DNA from: Gongronella butleri
Taxonomy: Eukaryota; Mucoromycota; Mucoromycetes; Mucorales; Cunninghamellaceae
DNA length: 64,000 nucleotides
NCBI GenBank assembly: GCA_025201375.1
Contig: JAIWZP010000017.1
Coordinates: 124,001 to 188,000 of the forward strand
Direction of reading: 5' to 3'
Part shown: positions 11,583 through 23,110 of the stretch, in pieces
Position numbering within the stretch: position 1 is the first letter of the stretch
Layout of the letters: each line of letters begins with the position of its first letter
The notes under the pieces: generated by a model
What the model was told of the DNA's origin: nothing
Databases searched by the model: none
Seen by the model: only the letters and a program-made list of their open reading frames with translations
Made by a program: the position numbers and the translations under genes

Positions 11583-12685
11583 TCATTCGCGTTTCTTGAG
11601 CTCGTGCAAGTCACGGAGAGTCTTGTATGCATTTGAGACGGCCGGTGGGACACTCTTGTGTGCGGTGGGTGGCAACAGCAGCTTGTCGAGATGCTGTGCA
11701 AGGCGGTGGAACGTGTCACGCATGTACGACGACAAGTAGTAGCGCATACGGATAAAGTGCGCGTACAACAGCACCGAAAACAACGTCGATTTGAACCTGC
11801 AAGCATTTTTTTTTTAAAAAAAAAAAGGGGACATTTAAATTGTTTGTTTCATCGGCTGCCTGCATTGGTTGCATTGCATCTCTATTTTGTTTTCCCTCGC
11901 TTACACAAACAAGCCGAGAACCAGGCGACCAAACACAATTGCCAGCTCATACTGCGCGACGTAGTGCATCGTCAGCTCGTGGTAGCGGTCCAGCACCTTT
12001 TTGACATCTTCGCCCTTGGCGGCGTGCTGCGGCGACACTGACGGCAGCAAATGCGTTTGCGCACATTGGATCGTGTGGAACACAGAGTACACCACGTAAG
12101 GAAGCAGCGCCACTGTATAAAAAGAACAAAAGCGGGGGACACACAATGAGCACCCAGCGACCATCATCTTGTCACCCAATGGCTCTTGCTGTTCTTTTTT
12201 TTTTTTTTTTTTTACCTGTAATGCGCTTGGTGCACAAAAAGTAGACAGCCAGCAACAAGTATTGGCTGTTTTCGTCCAGCAACATGCGCTTCAGCGCCAT
12301 GTCAAGCGTATCGAGCGTGGGCTAAGCACAACAAAAAAAAAAAAAAAAAAAAAAAAATGGCAGCGTGAGTGGTAAAGTTTCTGCAACACGGTTTTTTTTT
12401 TTTCAACTCTACCTTGTACGCGTTGACAAGGGTGATGGCATAAGTCGCGATGGCTGCGACAAGGCTGAGGCGATAGAAAAAGTTGCTAGGATGCAGCAAA
12501 AAAGCCGATAAAAAGTACAGCAGGCCTGTCGTCGTCAAAGCTGCGTGGCCAGCAAACCAAGCAAAGTGGAGAGACTTTTCAATATTAAAAAAAAAAGGTA
12601 CAACGTGACAGTATGAGCGCCTGTGCTGCCGTGCCGCCAGGTTTCCCGGAGTGTAGCTTACCTTGTATTGAATGGATTCCGTCAT
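11583..12685 (-). CDS. POM33: Pom33/TMEM33 family ER and nuclear-pore membrane protein
   Basis: Members sit in the ER and nuclear envelope and help shape membranes and distribute nuclear pores. The exons are 12685-12662, 12574-12413, 12321-12216, 12112-11905 and 11796-11583 (714 nt, 237 aa), in phase. Hydrophobic segments are visible at HAALTTTGLLYFLSAFLL, LSLVAAIATYAITLVNA, YLLLAVYFLCTK plus VALLPYVVYSVFH, and LAIVFGRLVLGLFVF. The order and length fit the family, as do the short cytosolic ends (MTESIQYK and LRDLHELKKRE). The donor of intron 3 is followed at once by a run of 20 As. The symbol follows the yeast member; the orthologue could equally be named Tts1. Confidence 0.85.
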
Positions 12686-13889
12686 GTTATCGAAGAAAGA
12701 AGGGAAAAGAAAAAGAAATGAGGCAAGTTCCAGAGAGAACACTCGGTGCTTGCGCGGAGGGGGGGGGAAGCAAAGCGTGGAAGGAAAAAGGAAAAAAGGG
12801 CGGGATCGTGATGCCGTTTTGTCTTGCCCCTTTTGGATACCGACCTTCGCCGAAAAAGGCAGCCTTCCTGCCAAATCATGCCCATTGCGCCTTGCGTACC
12901 ACAAGCCCACAACACAAAAAGGTTTCACAATGGACAGATTCCTGCGCATCAACGTCATGCAGTGCACACGCACGTGCCCTCGCCTAAAAATAAAAAGTAA
13001 ACAAATCAGATCGACACGCCAAGACATTTCCCCGCGCCTGTGCCTTGACTACAATGCCTTTAATGAATTTTTAGCGCCTCCAACGCATCATCGTTCATCG
13101 CATGACCAATTCGAGTGCCTCCACATCATTCTATACTTGGCTTGGCGTCAATTCGCGTTCACTTTGGGCAAGCATCTGATTACTTTACCCAATCTATCAA
13201 AACCAAGGACAAGCGCAGCATAGTTGAACTTGCATTGCACACTATTGTTTGTTCGTTTGCTGACGCGCAATGATGATGCAAGAAAAAAAAATCAGGCACG
13301 AAAGATATTATTTTTGATTTTTCGTGTAGTGCATGTCTTTTCGTACAAACAACTTGTTGGTGCCGCACGCCATTTCATACAAAACCTGCCACTATGTTTC
13401 ATTATACTGTATCAATTGCTTATTTGAAGCATTGGAGGCCTTAAAATGCCTAGAAAATGCTAGCTACAGTATACTGTAGAAGAGAATCTCGCTTTTCGCG
13501 TTTTTTTTATCTTTGCGTATAATTCCATGCTAATAGCCCTCTTAAATGAATACAGTCTTGACGCAGCGCGCCAATTAGCTAAATATTTGTTGCCCTCAGC
13601 GAAGTGCTGCTCTGCTGTAATCCCGACAAAAAATTAAATGCGAAAGATGGCACAATTTTTGAATTTGGTACGTACATTTTTTTGGACGCATTGTCTCAAA
13701 TGCACACCACCAGCAGTATGAAGCAAAACCATCTGTACAATATACCCCTTAATCTGAAGCGTTTCAAGACTTTCAACTGTACTGTGCGGTGTCTGTAAAA
13801 AAAGTAATTACACCGTAAAAATGCTCAATCTGGAATATCATAGGTACCTATCATCAGTATAGGCTACTAGTACAGTAAATGCTTGTGTT
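12686..13889. other. Intergenic, AT-rich, with a 16-bp palindrome
   Basis: The segment near POM33 is its presumed promoter. The rest has no gene. It holds a perfect palindrome CTACAGTATACTGTAG at 13464-13479 and several TACTGTA-like words further on (13790, 13866). Confidence 0.5.
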
Positions 13890-16800
13890 TGTTCCACGAC
13901 ACTGATTCTATGCCTCGTCTCAGATTTGGTGATCGCGCTATTGCAAACGTGAAGCGTGTCTTGGCTCATTTTGAGAAAAAATCAACCAGCCAGCGTCCAA
14001 GAAAATGCAACAACAAGTCAACAACACGATTTTCATCCGTTTTGAATTTTTGCACACAAATAAAACATTTGATGCTTTGATCTGTCCATGTTTCGAGCTC
14101 GGTTGACAGAATCTGACGCGTTCTACGGTATCATTTCAATGCCTAAAGCATCGCGCTACACTGCACAAAAAACGTACACATTTATCTTTTAAACACCAAA
14201 GAGCGTGTTTTTCGGACTTTGTCGGTGTGCTGTGCCTCCAGAAATTTTTTTACAGCCTGCTTGTTCGCCAATGAAAAATGCGTCGCGGCATAACGTCTGG
14301 TTCAGTGCCCAAGGCGGACCCGCCCGATTTTTTTTGGACTCGAAAATGCCAAAAACCTTCCATTTGCACTATTTTGCATTCACCTGGCTATCTGCATGGT
14401 CGACCCCACTCAAAAATAGCCGCATCGAGTTCAACGCAAAATTTGCAACAAAAGTGCTTAAACCCCCTAAGCGCTACGACCACTTTTGAAAAATTCAGGG
14501 GTCACTCAGGGGTCACACATTTCAATCTCAGAAAATGACAAATTTGGAATTTTTCGAACTCCGAGTGATCAATGCATTCCAAACAGGTAACTCCGACAAC
14601 TTGCTACTGGCAAACAAAATGGCAAGCCGCCCCACCATGGTAAGAAAAAACCTAAAGAGTGACGCATGAACGGCGATCGACTGAGAAAAAGTGCCTACTT
14701 TCGTCAAGATTATTTTTTCGCCAATTCATGTTTGACTCCTTCCCAAAATAGCAATTTATTTTTGTGCACTGCTGGCGGGCTGCAGCCTGCACAAATGACC
14801 GATGCAAAATGTTCAAACCCAAGCAAGTTACTGTAGCTCGCTGCAAGTCATCCCATTAAATGCTTTGCCCCCCTTTTTGTTAGTAAACCTAAAATGAAAA
14901 TTTGAAGTCGACTTGGCCGTTCTCGAGCAAATCAACACTTAAAAAATTGTCGTAAAAGGTTGAGTTTTCTCCGTCAGTTTTGATCAGATCGCGATGAAAC
15001 TTGTTTCGTTGTTCGATAGATATTCTTCAGCAGCTGCATTTGACTCATGTTAAAATCATCATGGGTTGTTTCTCTAGTTGTCGAGAAGAAAAGCCAGTCT
15101 GAAAATTAATCCAATGTTTGATCGACTTTGCAAGCGTGCAAAGTTCGTTCATCGGGCAAGCAATCAAACAACAATCTGAAAATGACGTCCAAGTGTGTCT
15201 TTTTTGATCGATGTAATTTTCACCGCGATTCACAAAATATTTCGAGACCTTGTCTGCTAAATTTGTGAAAACACCGTCATTTTTTATTCATCTACACAAG
15301 GACCAAGCCGAACTCTGGTTTTTAATAATTTGCAGAAATGATGGCCCAAAAATAATTTAATGGATAGGTTTGGAAAGGCGACACAAACATGATTTGTGGC
15401 CTTTAAGACTAGATTTGTAAAAATCATGCAAAAATTACCAACTTTGTAAAATTGTCAACAAAAGCCTAACCACATACTGGGTTTTAACGTTTCTTTATAA
15501 ATTGACGTGCCAAAATTACCTTGTGAGTAATTTTGGAACTGATCAAAGCACGTTTTGTGGTATTCAGCATTGCATTTGTGAAAATTCGTGAAATCAGTGC
15601 ATGTCTCGACGACAACCAGAGTGACCTTTACAGTTTATTTTTTTCTGAAAAGAGGGGCGTTAAAAAATGCACGATGCTAAGTTTGGCAGTGATGGAAGCA
15701 CGATTTTACCGCGAAATGATTTTTAAACAATACGTTACAGCCAGATTTTCAGCAATGTCAAGTTGCTCGCGGAACCAGCTGCTCTTTGACATTGAAGTTT
15801 TAATTTTATTCTGAAAAGAGAGGAGCCAAATCCTATAGTTGGGAAAGTTTCGTGGCGTTGCAACGAGTCTTTGGTGGTGAAATGATTTTTTTTTCGAATT
15901 TTGGGGGAAAAAGTTGGTCAGGTCAAAATGGATCTGGAGGGTCTCCCACTTGAGAGGTTCGAGTGCAGCCAGAAAATCCAATTGGCAACCTACACTTTGG
16001 TGACCGGAGAGTCATGCCATCGGATGCATTGACCCTGCGTTCCTAAGCAAATCTGCAATAAAAATCGGGGGTCCATCTGGCCGTTCTCGAGCAAATGGCG
16101 CTCAAAACCAAATTTTAGAAACCTGCCTATTTCCATCAGTTTCGGACGCACGTCGGTAAAACTGGGCTCATTCGATACCTCGTCGAATGTTGTTGCATCT
16201 TTTGTCACAGCAGCTCGTATCGTTTTTACATTGTGCGTTGCCGAGAAAATTGGGGTTGAAATATTTGATAGCGCGTTGCAACTTGCAAGTGTACAAAGGT
16301 AACGTATCGACTTTGTCGGGCAGGGACAAAAATATGACTCTTAGGCGCGTATCTTTCCACACGTTCAAGTTTGAGTCTGATCGAAGCACAATTTAGCGCG
16401 CCACCGTGGAAAATGTTGATTTACGGTATTGCTTGCTAAATGTCGAATTTTTCGTCAGCGGCCCGATAATCCCGCGGATTTTACGGTTGCTTTGAAATGA
16501 GAATGTCAAAAATGCCTAACTGACAAATTTTCAAGAGATTGCAGCCACTTGATGATGGCGTGCAATATCGATTTGGAAAATTGTCATTTTTCACGTATTT
16601 TTCCAAGGGGGTCAGTCGACAATTTTCAAGTGGTAAAGATTGATGTCGTTGGGTTTCTACGCCATTCACATCTTGGGTACGTAAGCGCGCCCAGTTTATT
16701 GACGGAAATGTCGTAAAATTAGGAGTCAATCATCTGCTTTTGACAAATGATGAGGTTTGCTGCAGCGTTTGAGCGACATAGGTAAAGGTATTAGCTCCGC

Positions 16801-17400
16801 GACGAGCATTAGCTGCAGTCCGGAAACAGCGCTCAAGCGAAGCACCACGATCAGATGTGCTTGTTGATGTTGCTGGTGATCTGTAAAAATTATATGCGTT
16901 CTGGCAAAACAGATGCGTGACAAATAAATTATCATATGGCACTTTGGATGGTGGGCGATGGGCTTGCCCCACGGCTGTGATAGGCGCTCCTTACCCCCAT
17001 TAAATTCAAGCACCTGGTGCATCTCTCTGTATTAGCGTGGCGCTGTCGCGTGTTTTCCCAGTGGCATTCACCCGAAAAGAAAAATTAAAAATCATTATGA
17101 AAATTGTTCGTTGCGTAGCCAGCAAGATGGATCACGCTTTTTTTTTACGTATTTTTTTTTATTTCTCGTTGCAATTTATAGGGTGTGCAAGTTCGTGGTC
17201 ATTCTGAAGACCCATTTTTCATTTTTGGTTTGGGAGTTCGTCACAGATACAATGCGGTTTTTTTTTTTTTGTCTCTCACCTGTTTGCCTTTTCCAAACGG
17301 TCGCAAATTTGACAAAGTTGACGACTGACAAAATGAATCGACGCTTGCAAGTTCTCCTGGCAAAACGGCTAGTAGTTCAATCTTGTGACATCATACAGTA
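13890..17400 (+). repeat. Dispersed non-coding repeat, near full-length copy (L to R)
   Basis: This is the longest copy together with the one at about 38.87-42.3 kb. Shared landmarks in the same order include: CCTCCAGAAATTTTTTTACA (14235 and 38972); ATGAACGGCGATCGA (14667 and 39389); AAATGACCGATGCAAAA (about 14793 and 39555); GGTCAGGTCAAAAT (about 15915 and 41097); CTAAGCAAATCTGCAATAAAA (about 16042 and 41221). The R part (TTTTTCCAAGGGGGTCAGTC near 16600, GTGTGCAAGTTCG near 17181) ends the copy. There is no long reading frame. Identity is visibly below that of a recent duplication. Ends are approximate. Confidence 0.78.
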
Positions 17401-17649
17401 AGCGATTTTTTTTGACTACCATAAACGCGTCCAAAGAAAAATCACTTTTGCGTCTCAATTTTTCACTCTCCTCCGGCGCTTGGCTGGGCGCCAACTGTTG
17501 GGGCATTTTTACGCTGCGGCCTTTTTGAGCGCAATTTGTGGACATTTTACTACGTATTTTGGACTTTTTAATGCAATTTACAGAGTTTTGGCAAAAAAAA
17601 AAAAAGAACTATGTACAATAAAAAAAGAAGATGCAGACGCGATGGAGGT

Positions 17650-20600
17650 TTAGACCTCCAGACGATCGACGACGTTGAGGTCGAGGATGGATTGTTTGAT
17701 GACGTTTGTGACGGCCGGGCATTGCGAGACATTTAGGTAGAGGAGATGGGATGGGAGTGACGACAAGATGTCGTAGAGTCCGCGGCCCGTGAGTCTGACG
17801 CAGCCGCGCAGGTTGAGACGCTGCAGCGGTGCGACGTTTGTCAGCTGATTATCGCGCTCCTGGTGCTGCAAAAAGAAAGCGAGCGACGCGTCCGAGACGG
17901 CTGCGCCGCAAAAACTGAGGTCGAGGTCGGAGAGGTTGGGCAGGCGCGCGAGGTGGGTGAGTGCGGTGTCGCTGAGTGCGCAGCAGAAGCTGAGGTTGAG
18001 TGTGCGCAGGGTGGGAGCGGCCATGGTGAGCAGGTCGATGGCTCGGTCGGTCAAGAAGCTGCAATCGGTCAAGATGAGGGTATCGAACTGGCGGAACGAC
18101 GTGCTGGCCCACGACGAGAATCCATTGTCGCTGATGCGCGTGCACCTCTGCAGGTTCAGGTATTGCAGGGTGTCTGCGCAATAATCGGCGAGGTGCTGCA
18201 TCGTCAGATCGTTCATGTTTTTGCAATAGCTGAGCGACAGCCAGCGCAGCCCAATGCCCTCTGCGCGGCCCGTGCGGTCAATGTGTTGCTGCTTGGCCTC
18301 CAAGAACCGGTACATGCCTGCGTGCGTCACCTTGCGGCAATTGGACAAATTCAGCCGCGTCAGGTACGGGCACATTTCGCCGAGCAATTGTAAACTTTGG
18401 TCCGTGAGCAGCCAGCAAGAATTCAGGTCCAGACTGTGCAGGTGCTTGAGCTTGGTCGGTGTGGTGATCGAGTCCATGGGATTGGGCACATTCATGGTGG
18501 CCGAGGGCGTAGGTGACGGCGTCGGGGGCAAAACAAGGGCACGCAGCCCCGCGTCTGTCAAATGGAAGCAATGGGCGAGCGACAAGGACCGCAAGCGTGG
18601 GCGCAGCGACGCAATCACAAAAGCAAACATCTTGTCATTCAAATTCTTGTGTGTGGTACTGAAATCGACGTTATGCAAGAATGAATCGTCGGCAAACATG
18701 CTGCGGATGGACTTTGCCGTGGCCATGAACTGCATGAGCGACCGGTAGTCCAAGTAGTCGACAATGTGCGCGACAATGGACCGATCCAAATGGCTGATAT
18801 GGCGCGACGGCGGCGCTTTTTGCGTATTTTCGTCAGTGCCGCGCGCCAATGGCGCCATTTCTTCCTCATTTTCCTGTCGTTTTTTATCCTGATGATGCTG
18901 GTCCATGTGCATGTCGTCGTCGGACGGCGGGGTGTGCGGAACGTCCCAAAAGGCCATGGATGGCGGACGCTTTTCGTTTGGCGACATCATGTTGTCATCG
19001 TCTTCTTCGTCATGGTCGCCCGGGATGAATTGGCTGCTGTCCAGCATCATGCGCACGGGCGTTTGACCCTGGCCATGGTGCTGTTGCAGCGTCGAGGCCG
19101 TTTGCTTGGATTGCACATCTTGTTGCTTGTTTAGCAAATTCATCAAATACGGGTCGTTCCACACCGCGACGCTTGGACGTCGCCGCTTCTTCTCCATTTG
19201 GCGCAATTGGTCGATCGGCAGCGTGGGATCCTGGTCGCATGTCGTCGTGCACACCGACTGCGGCTGAATCAGCTCGCGCTTGGCCGGCATGTCTGCCACA
19301 AAAAAAAAAAAAAAAAGTGGCATGAGTGACCGAATGCACTTTTCCGCTTTTTTTTTTTTAATTTTTACCATTGGGCGGCGTGTCCTGCAGCTTGGACCGT
19401 GTCTTTTCGGCGAGGTCTTTAAGGTGCGCGTCCATTTCCGGGTACATTTCACACAATTGTTGCAGATTGAAGCGATTCAGCACGTATACCTCCAATGGCG
19501 TGATGGCCTTGACAGTCATGGCATAAGGCACATTCAACAGCACGCTTTCCTCGCCAAAATAACATCCAGGTCCGCGGCGTTCATTCATGTTTGTCGATGT
19601 TGTCATGTCCACGGTCCCTGGTAAAAAAAAAAAAAAAAAAAAAAGAAAAAAAAAGCAACTATCAGCACTTTTTCTTTTTTTTTTTATACGCTCTCACGAA
19701 CTCTTTTTTTTTTTTTTTTTAGTGTTTGGCGTGGTCGTACCATCGATGACAAAATACATCTCGTCACCGCGTTCACCTTGCTCAAAAATGACGACACTGG
19801 GCTCATAGCGGCGTGGCTCGATGGACAGGCAGATCATGTGCAAGAATTCGTCGGGGCAGCCGCTAAAAAAGGGAGTCTAAAGATTGATGCGGGGTCGCCA
19901 GGGAAGGGGGTAGAAGGAAGAGGAGGTGAGATCACGTTGGCTCCATTAGGGAGGTGTTTTGATTTTTGATAGAGCTTTTTTTTTTTGGGTTTTTACCTTT
20001 TCAAGATGCTGTCTGATGTCTGTTTTTGCAAATGTGTCGACATTGAATTGGATGCTGAGGCGGCGATGGTTGTTTGAGGCATTGTTTGAGGAGGAGGCCG
20101 ATGCCGAGGACGAGGAAGATGGCGAGGGCAATTGGAGCGAGTCGCGCATGATGGCCGGTGGAGTGACGTGTTGGAGGATGGGGGATGTGAGTGGAGATGG
20201 CGCGACAGGCGATTTGCTCAGCATGGCAAGGCGTTCCTCTGCCTCGAAGCGGAGGATGCGCTCGACGTCTGGGAATTGCGGCAGCAATTGATGGACGTGC
20301 TCGGAAGTGAGCGTGGCGACGGTGCATTTCTGTGTGGCGACGACGGTGGCCGTGCGCGGGATGGCGTAGAGAATGCCGATCTCGCCAAAGCAGGTGCCTT
20401 GCGGCAGCGTCGCGTACACCCGCTCGTGGTCCTTTGAGCACACCTTGACCTGTCCGCGCAACAGGAAAAACATGGCCTTGGCCTGCTCGCCCTTATTGAT
20501 GATGATGTCGCCTGCATTGTACACGCGCAAGTGTATCAGGTGCGTCAATTTGTTGAGAAACAGCTCATTATTCGTGCGTTTAAACAACGAATGCTGGCGA

Positions 20601-20692
20601 AGCGCCTCGAGCAAATCGGCCGGGATCTCAGGCATTGGCGTGGGCAGCGGCTTTTCCATCGTAGGATGAGGTAACGAAACGTCGAGTGACAT
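17650..20692 (-). CDS. Cyclic-nucleotide-binding, F-box and LRR protein
   Basis: This is a composite protein, probably an SCF ubiquitin-ligase substrate receptor with cNMP-binding domains. The exons are 20692-19997, 19876-19741, 19617-19369 and 19292-17650 (2724 nt, 907 aa). cNBD1 (about 28-150) has the phosphate-binding cassette CFGEIGILYAIPRTATVV with the key Arg (R113). cNBD2 (about 233-345) has CYFGEESVLLNVPYAMTV, where the Arg is replaced by Tyr, so it likely does not bind cNMP. A low-complexity acidic linker contains two similar motifs, RRPSVAVWNDP (about 398) and KRPPSMAFWDVP (about 468). The F-box is about 525-572 (ISHLDRSIVAHIVDYLDY). The rest, to 907, is AMN1-type leucine-rich repeats (LTDAGLRAL, LTRLNLSNCRKVTHAG). 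Function is inferred from domains. The exon-2 acceptor was chosen because it restores TPFFSGCPDEFLHMICL in frame. Confidence 0.88.
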
Positions 20693-21327
20693 TGGCGATA
20701 AATAAAGATATGGAGAGTGTCGACGATAAAGAGAAAGTGAGAAAAAAACAAAAACAAAAAGAACAAGAGAAGAAAAAAAACCGGTTTCACACCGCTTTTT
20801 GAAAAAAAGACGCCTTTTCCCGCCTTTTCACTTTTTTTCTCTTTGCCTCCCACGCTCGCTGATTGGCCCCCAACTGCCGGGGAAATTCCCTGCAACACGC
20901 CCTTTTGCGGGGTGGGCCGGTTGGTTAATTGGCGACACTCGTCTTTTGTTTGACAGGGCCCCAACACGGACGCGCTGTGGTCAATCCAGAAAAGAGTGAA
21001 AGAGAAATAAAAAAAGACCCCAGCCGAGGATGCCGAGCCGGGCCTCTTTTTTTGGTCATTTGACCTGACTCCACACCGCCCAGCGCTCCGTGTGTCATTT
21101 ATGCATGTACAAGCAAAGAAATAGGGGGGAAAACGACAGATTTATCTTTGTGTTTGATTTTATCATGGGGGGGGGCTTGAGGAATACAGAGGGAATTGGC
21201 TGGTATTGAATGCGTTGGCCAAGCGTGAAAATAAATAAAAAAGGGAAAAAGAGAGGGGTGGGGGTGCGGGGGGACATTTACAATTGGAGAAAGAAGCAAA
21301 AGCGATACAACAGGGTGATGGAGGAGG
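20693..21327. other. Intergenic between cNBD/F-box gene and TLC gene
   Basis: This is 635 bp. It should hold the promoter of the cNBD/F-box gene and the 3' end of the TLC gene. G-rich and A-rich runs are seen; I see no gene or repeat. Confidence 0.5.
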
Positions 21328-22428
21328 TTAGTGGGCCGCGACAAAGTGCGCTGTGGGCGACGAGGGTGGCGGCTGTGAGACCTGATCCCAAAAAGTGCGC
21401 CATTTCTCTGAGGAGCGATGCAGATCACGCTGGATGGACTCTGGCAAGCGATCAGTGAGACGCTGGATCATGTCCTGAGGCAGATGGAAGAGGGCGTCGT
21501 TGTTGGCGGGCAAATGGCGGCGGAATGCCTCTGTCAGGTGCTGGCGTGAAGCGAGCGCGTCGTTGAACGCTACCTGGACGCGATTGGGGCTGGTATAATT
21601 GAACAAGCGCGACGAGGACGAGGATGAGGACGTGGACGAGCGAGCAATTGGCCTGTCGTCGTCCTCGATAAGCGTGGCGGCCACCGAGGACGCCGAGGCG
21701 GGGACCGTGGAAATTTGGTCCACGGCGGGCGTTGATTCGGCTTTTGCTCTGATGCGCTGTTTGCGCAGGCGCTGCTGCTGCTTGACAAACCCATAAAACC
21801 AGAAGCAATGGACGGGGAAAAAGGCCGAAAGCGCAAAAGCGATGGGATGCGTTCCAAAGCTGAGAAAGGCGCTGGTGATCATGTAGGCGTGGAAGAGGAT
21901 GCGTGTTAAAAAGAAGGTCGAGGCAAACACATAATCCATGCGCCATGGGCGATACACCGAGCCAAGCGCCAAGAAAAAGGTGGGGATTTCGAGGACACAC
22001 ATGGTGACAAAGATGGAGGCGTAGCCCATGGACAGGACCCAGGTGAGTAGGGCCATATAAGTCAGGTGGTGGATCCAGCCAGTGAGCCATTCGATCTTGT
22101 CCGGGTACACGGCCTTGCCCACGGCCAGATCAAGAAAGCAAAACGTCATGAAAAAGGCAGTGACCCGGTTGGACCAGTCGCCATTGTAAGGCGACAACAG
22201 CAGGCCCTTGACGTCCACGCCCTGCACCACCACCTCGTACACCAATGGCAACGACCCTATGCTCGTCGTCAAGCTGCTAAGCAACGAAAGCACATACGCG
22301 CGTTGACGCGACGTCGTCACGGGCACAAACGCAGGCACAAGCACAAACCATGTTAAAAGAGCCACTGTGGCCACGACGGCCGTTTCAATAAAGAGCGGTG
22401 ACCTCAGGCTAGTCAAGGCGGACCACAT
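21328..22428 (-). CDS. TLC-domain multi-pass membrane protein
   Basis: This is an intronless gene of 366 aa. Hydrophobic segments recur through the first 260 residues. They start with ETAVVATVALLTWFVLVPAF and include LSLLSSLTTSIGSLPLV, VTAFFMTFCFLDLAVGKAVY, LTYMALLTWVLSMGYASIF, LEIPTFFLALGSVY and YVFASTFFLTRILFHAYM. The HH pair in GWIHHLTYM and the EIPTFFL element are typical of TLC domains (Tram/Lag/CLN8), closest by eye to TLCD4/TMEM56-like members. It lacks the usual Lag1 ceramide-synthase motif context, so I do not call it a ceramide synthase. The C-terminal 110 residues are polar and Ser-rich, presumably cytosolic. Likely location is the ER or another endomembrane (family inference). Confidence 0.82.
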   Translation of the reverse strand: MWSALTSLRSPLFIETAVVATVALLTWFVLVPAFVPVTTSRQRAYVLSLLSSLTTSIGSLPLVYEVVVQGVDVKGLLLSPYNGDWSNRVTAFFMTFCFLDLAVGKAVYPDKIEWLTGWIHHLTYMALLTWVLSMGYASIFVTMCVLEIPTFFLALGSVYRPWRMDYVFASTFFLTRILFHAYMITSAFLSFGTHPIAFALSAFFPVHCFWFYGFVKQQQRLRKQRIRAKAESTPAVDQISTVPASASSVAATLIEDDDRPIARSSTSSSSSSSRLFNYTSPNRVQVAFNDALASRQHLTEAFRRHLPANNDALFHLPQDMIQRLTDRLPESIQRDLHRSSEKWRTFWDQVSQPPPSSPTAHFVAAH

Positions 22429-23110
22429 TTAACAAGAAAAAAAGCGGAAAAAAGGAGGGGACTTTGTAAAAGGAAAAAGAAAGCAAGAAAAAAATGCAAT
22501 AAAAGCGAAAAGTAAAGAAAAAAAACAAAAAAAAAGGGAACACGAAAGAAAGAGAAAGAACAAGAGAACACAAAATGGGAATGAAAAAAAAAGGCACAGA
22601 AAATAGGGGATTTTCAAAAAGTGATGTAACCCATCCAACGTGGACGAATTGATTTGTCTGGTGATTGGCTAGAACCCCATCAATGGCATTGATCAGGTTC
22701 CACATCAGGATTTACCCTCATAAGCATGATTGACACATGATTGGCCAGTGCAGCAACTAGCATGTGACGGGCACCAAAAAAATGAGGGGGGTGATTGCAC
22801 GCCTGGGATTTGCAGGTTCCCGCGTTTTTCTCATTGTGGACTGGGCACATGGCCACGCTCTTGTGAGCCATTGATACCAAAAAAAAAGGGGAGGGAAGGG
22901 ATGGATGAGAAGGGCTTTATTTTTGCACAAACACAAGGGAATGGGGGAAGGATATGGATATTGGACAAATGACAAGAACAAAAAACACAAAATAAACAGC
23001 AAAAAAAAAAAGGGGAGGGGCGGGGAACGGGGGAATGGAGCGAGGAATTGAAAAGTATCGAGGTATTGCAAGAGGGCAATTGGGGGGGGGGTGGAGTTGG
23101 TGGTGATATT
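22429..23110. other. Intergenic with SUN-gene poly(A) signal
   Basis: This is 682 bp between the TLC start and the SUN stop. A minus-strand AATAAA (plus TTTATT at 22916-22921) fits the SUN gene 3' end. The rest is A-rich and G-rich low complexity, with no gene seen. Confidence 0.5.

Noticed and set aside
19861..19996. Extra small exon suspected between exons 1 and 2 of the cNBD/F-box gene
   Set aside because: Using the acceptor before ACTCCC (exon start 19876) restores the cNBD2 start in frame without any extra exon.
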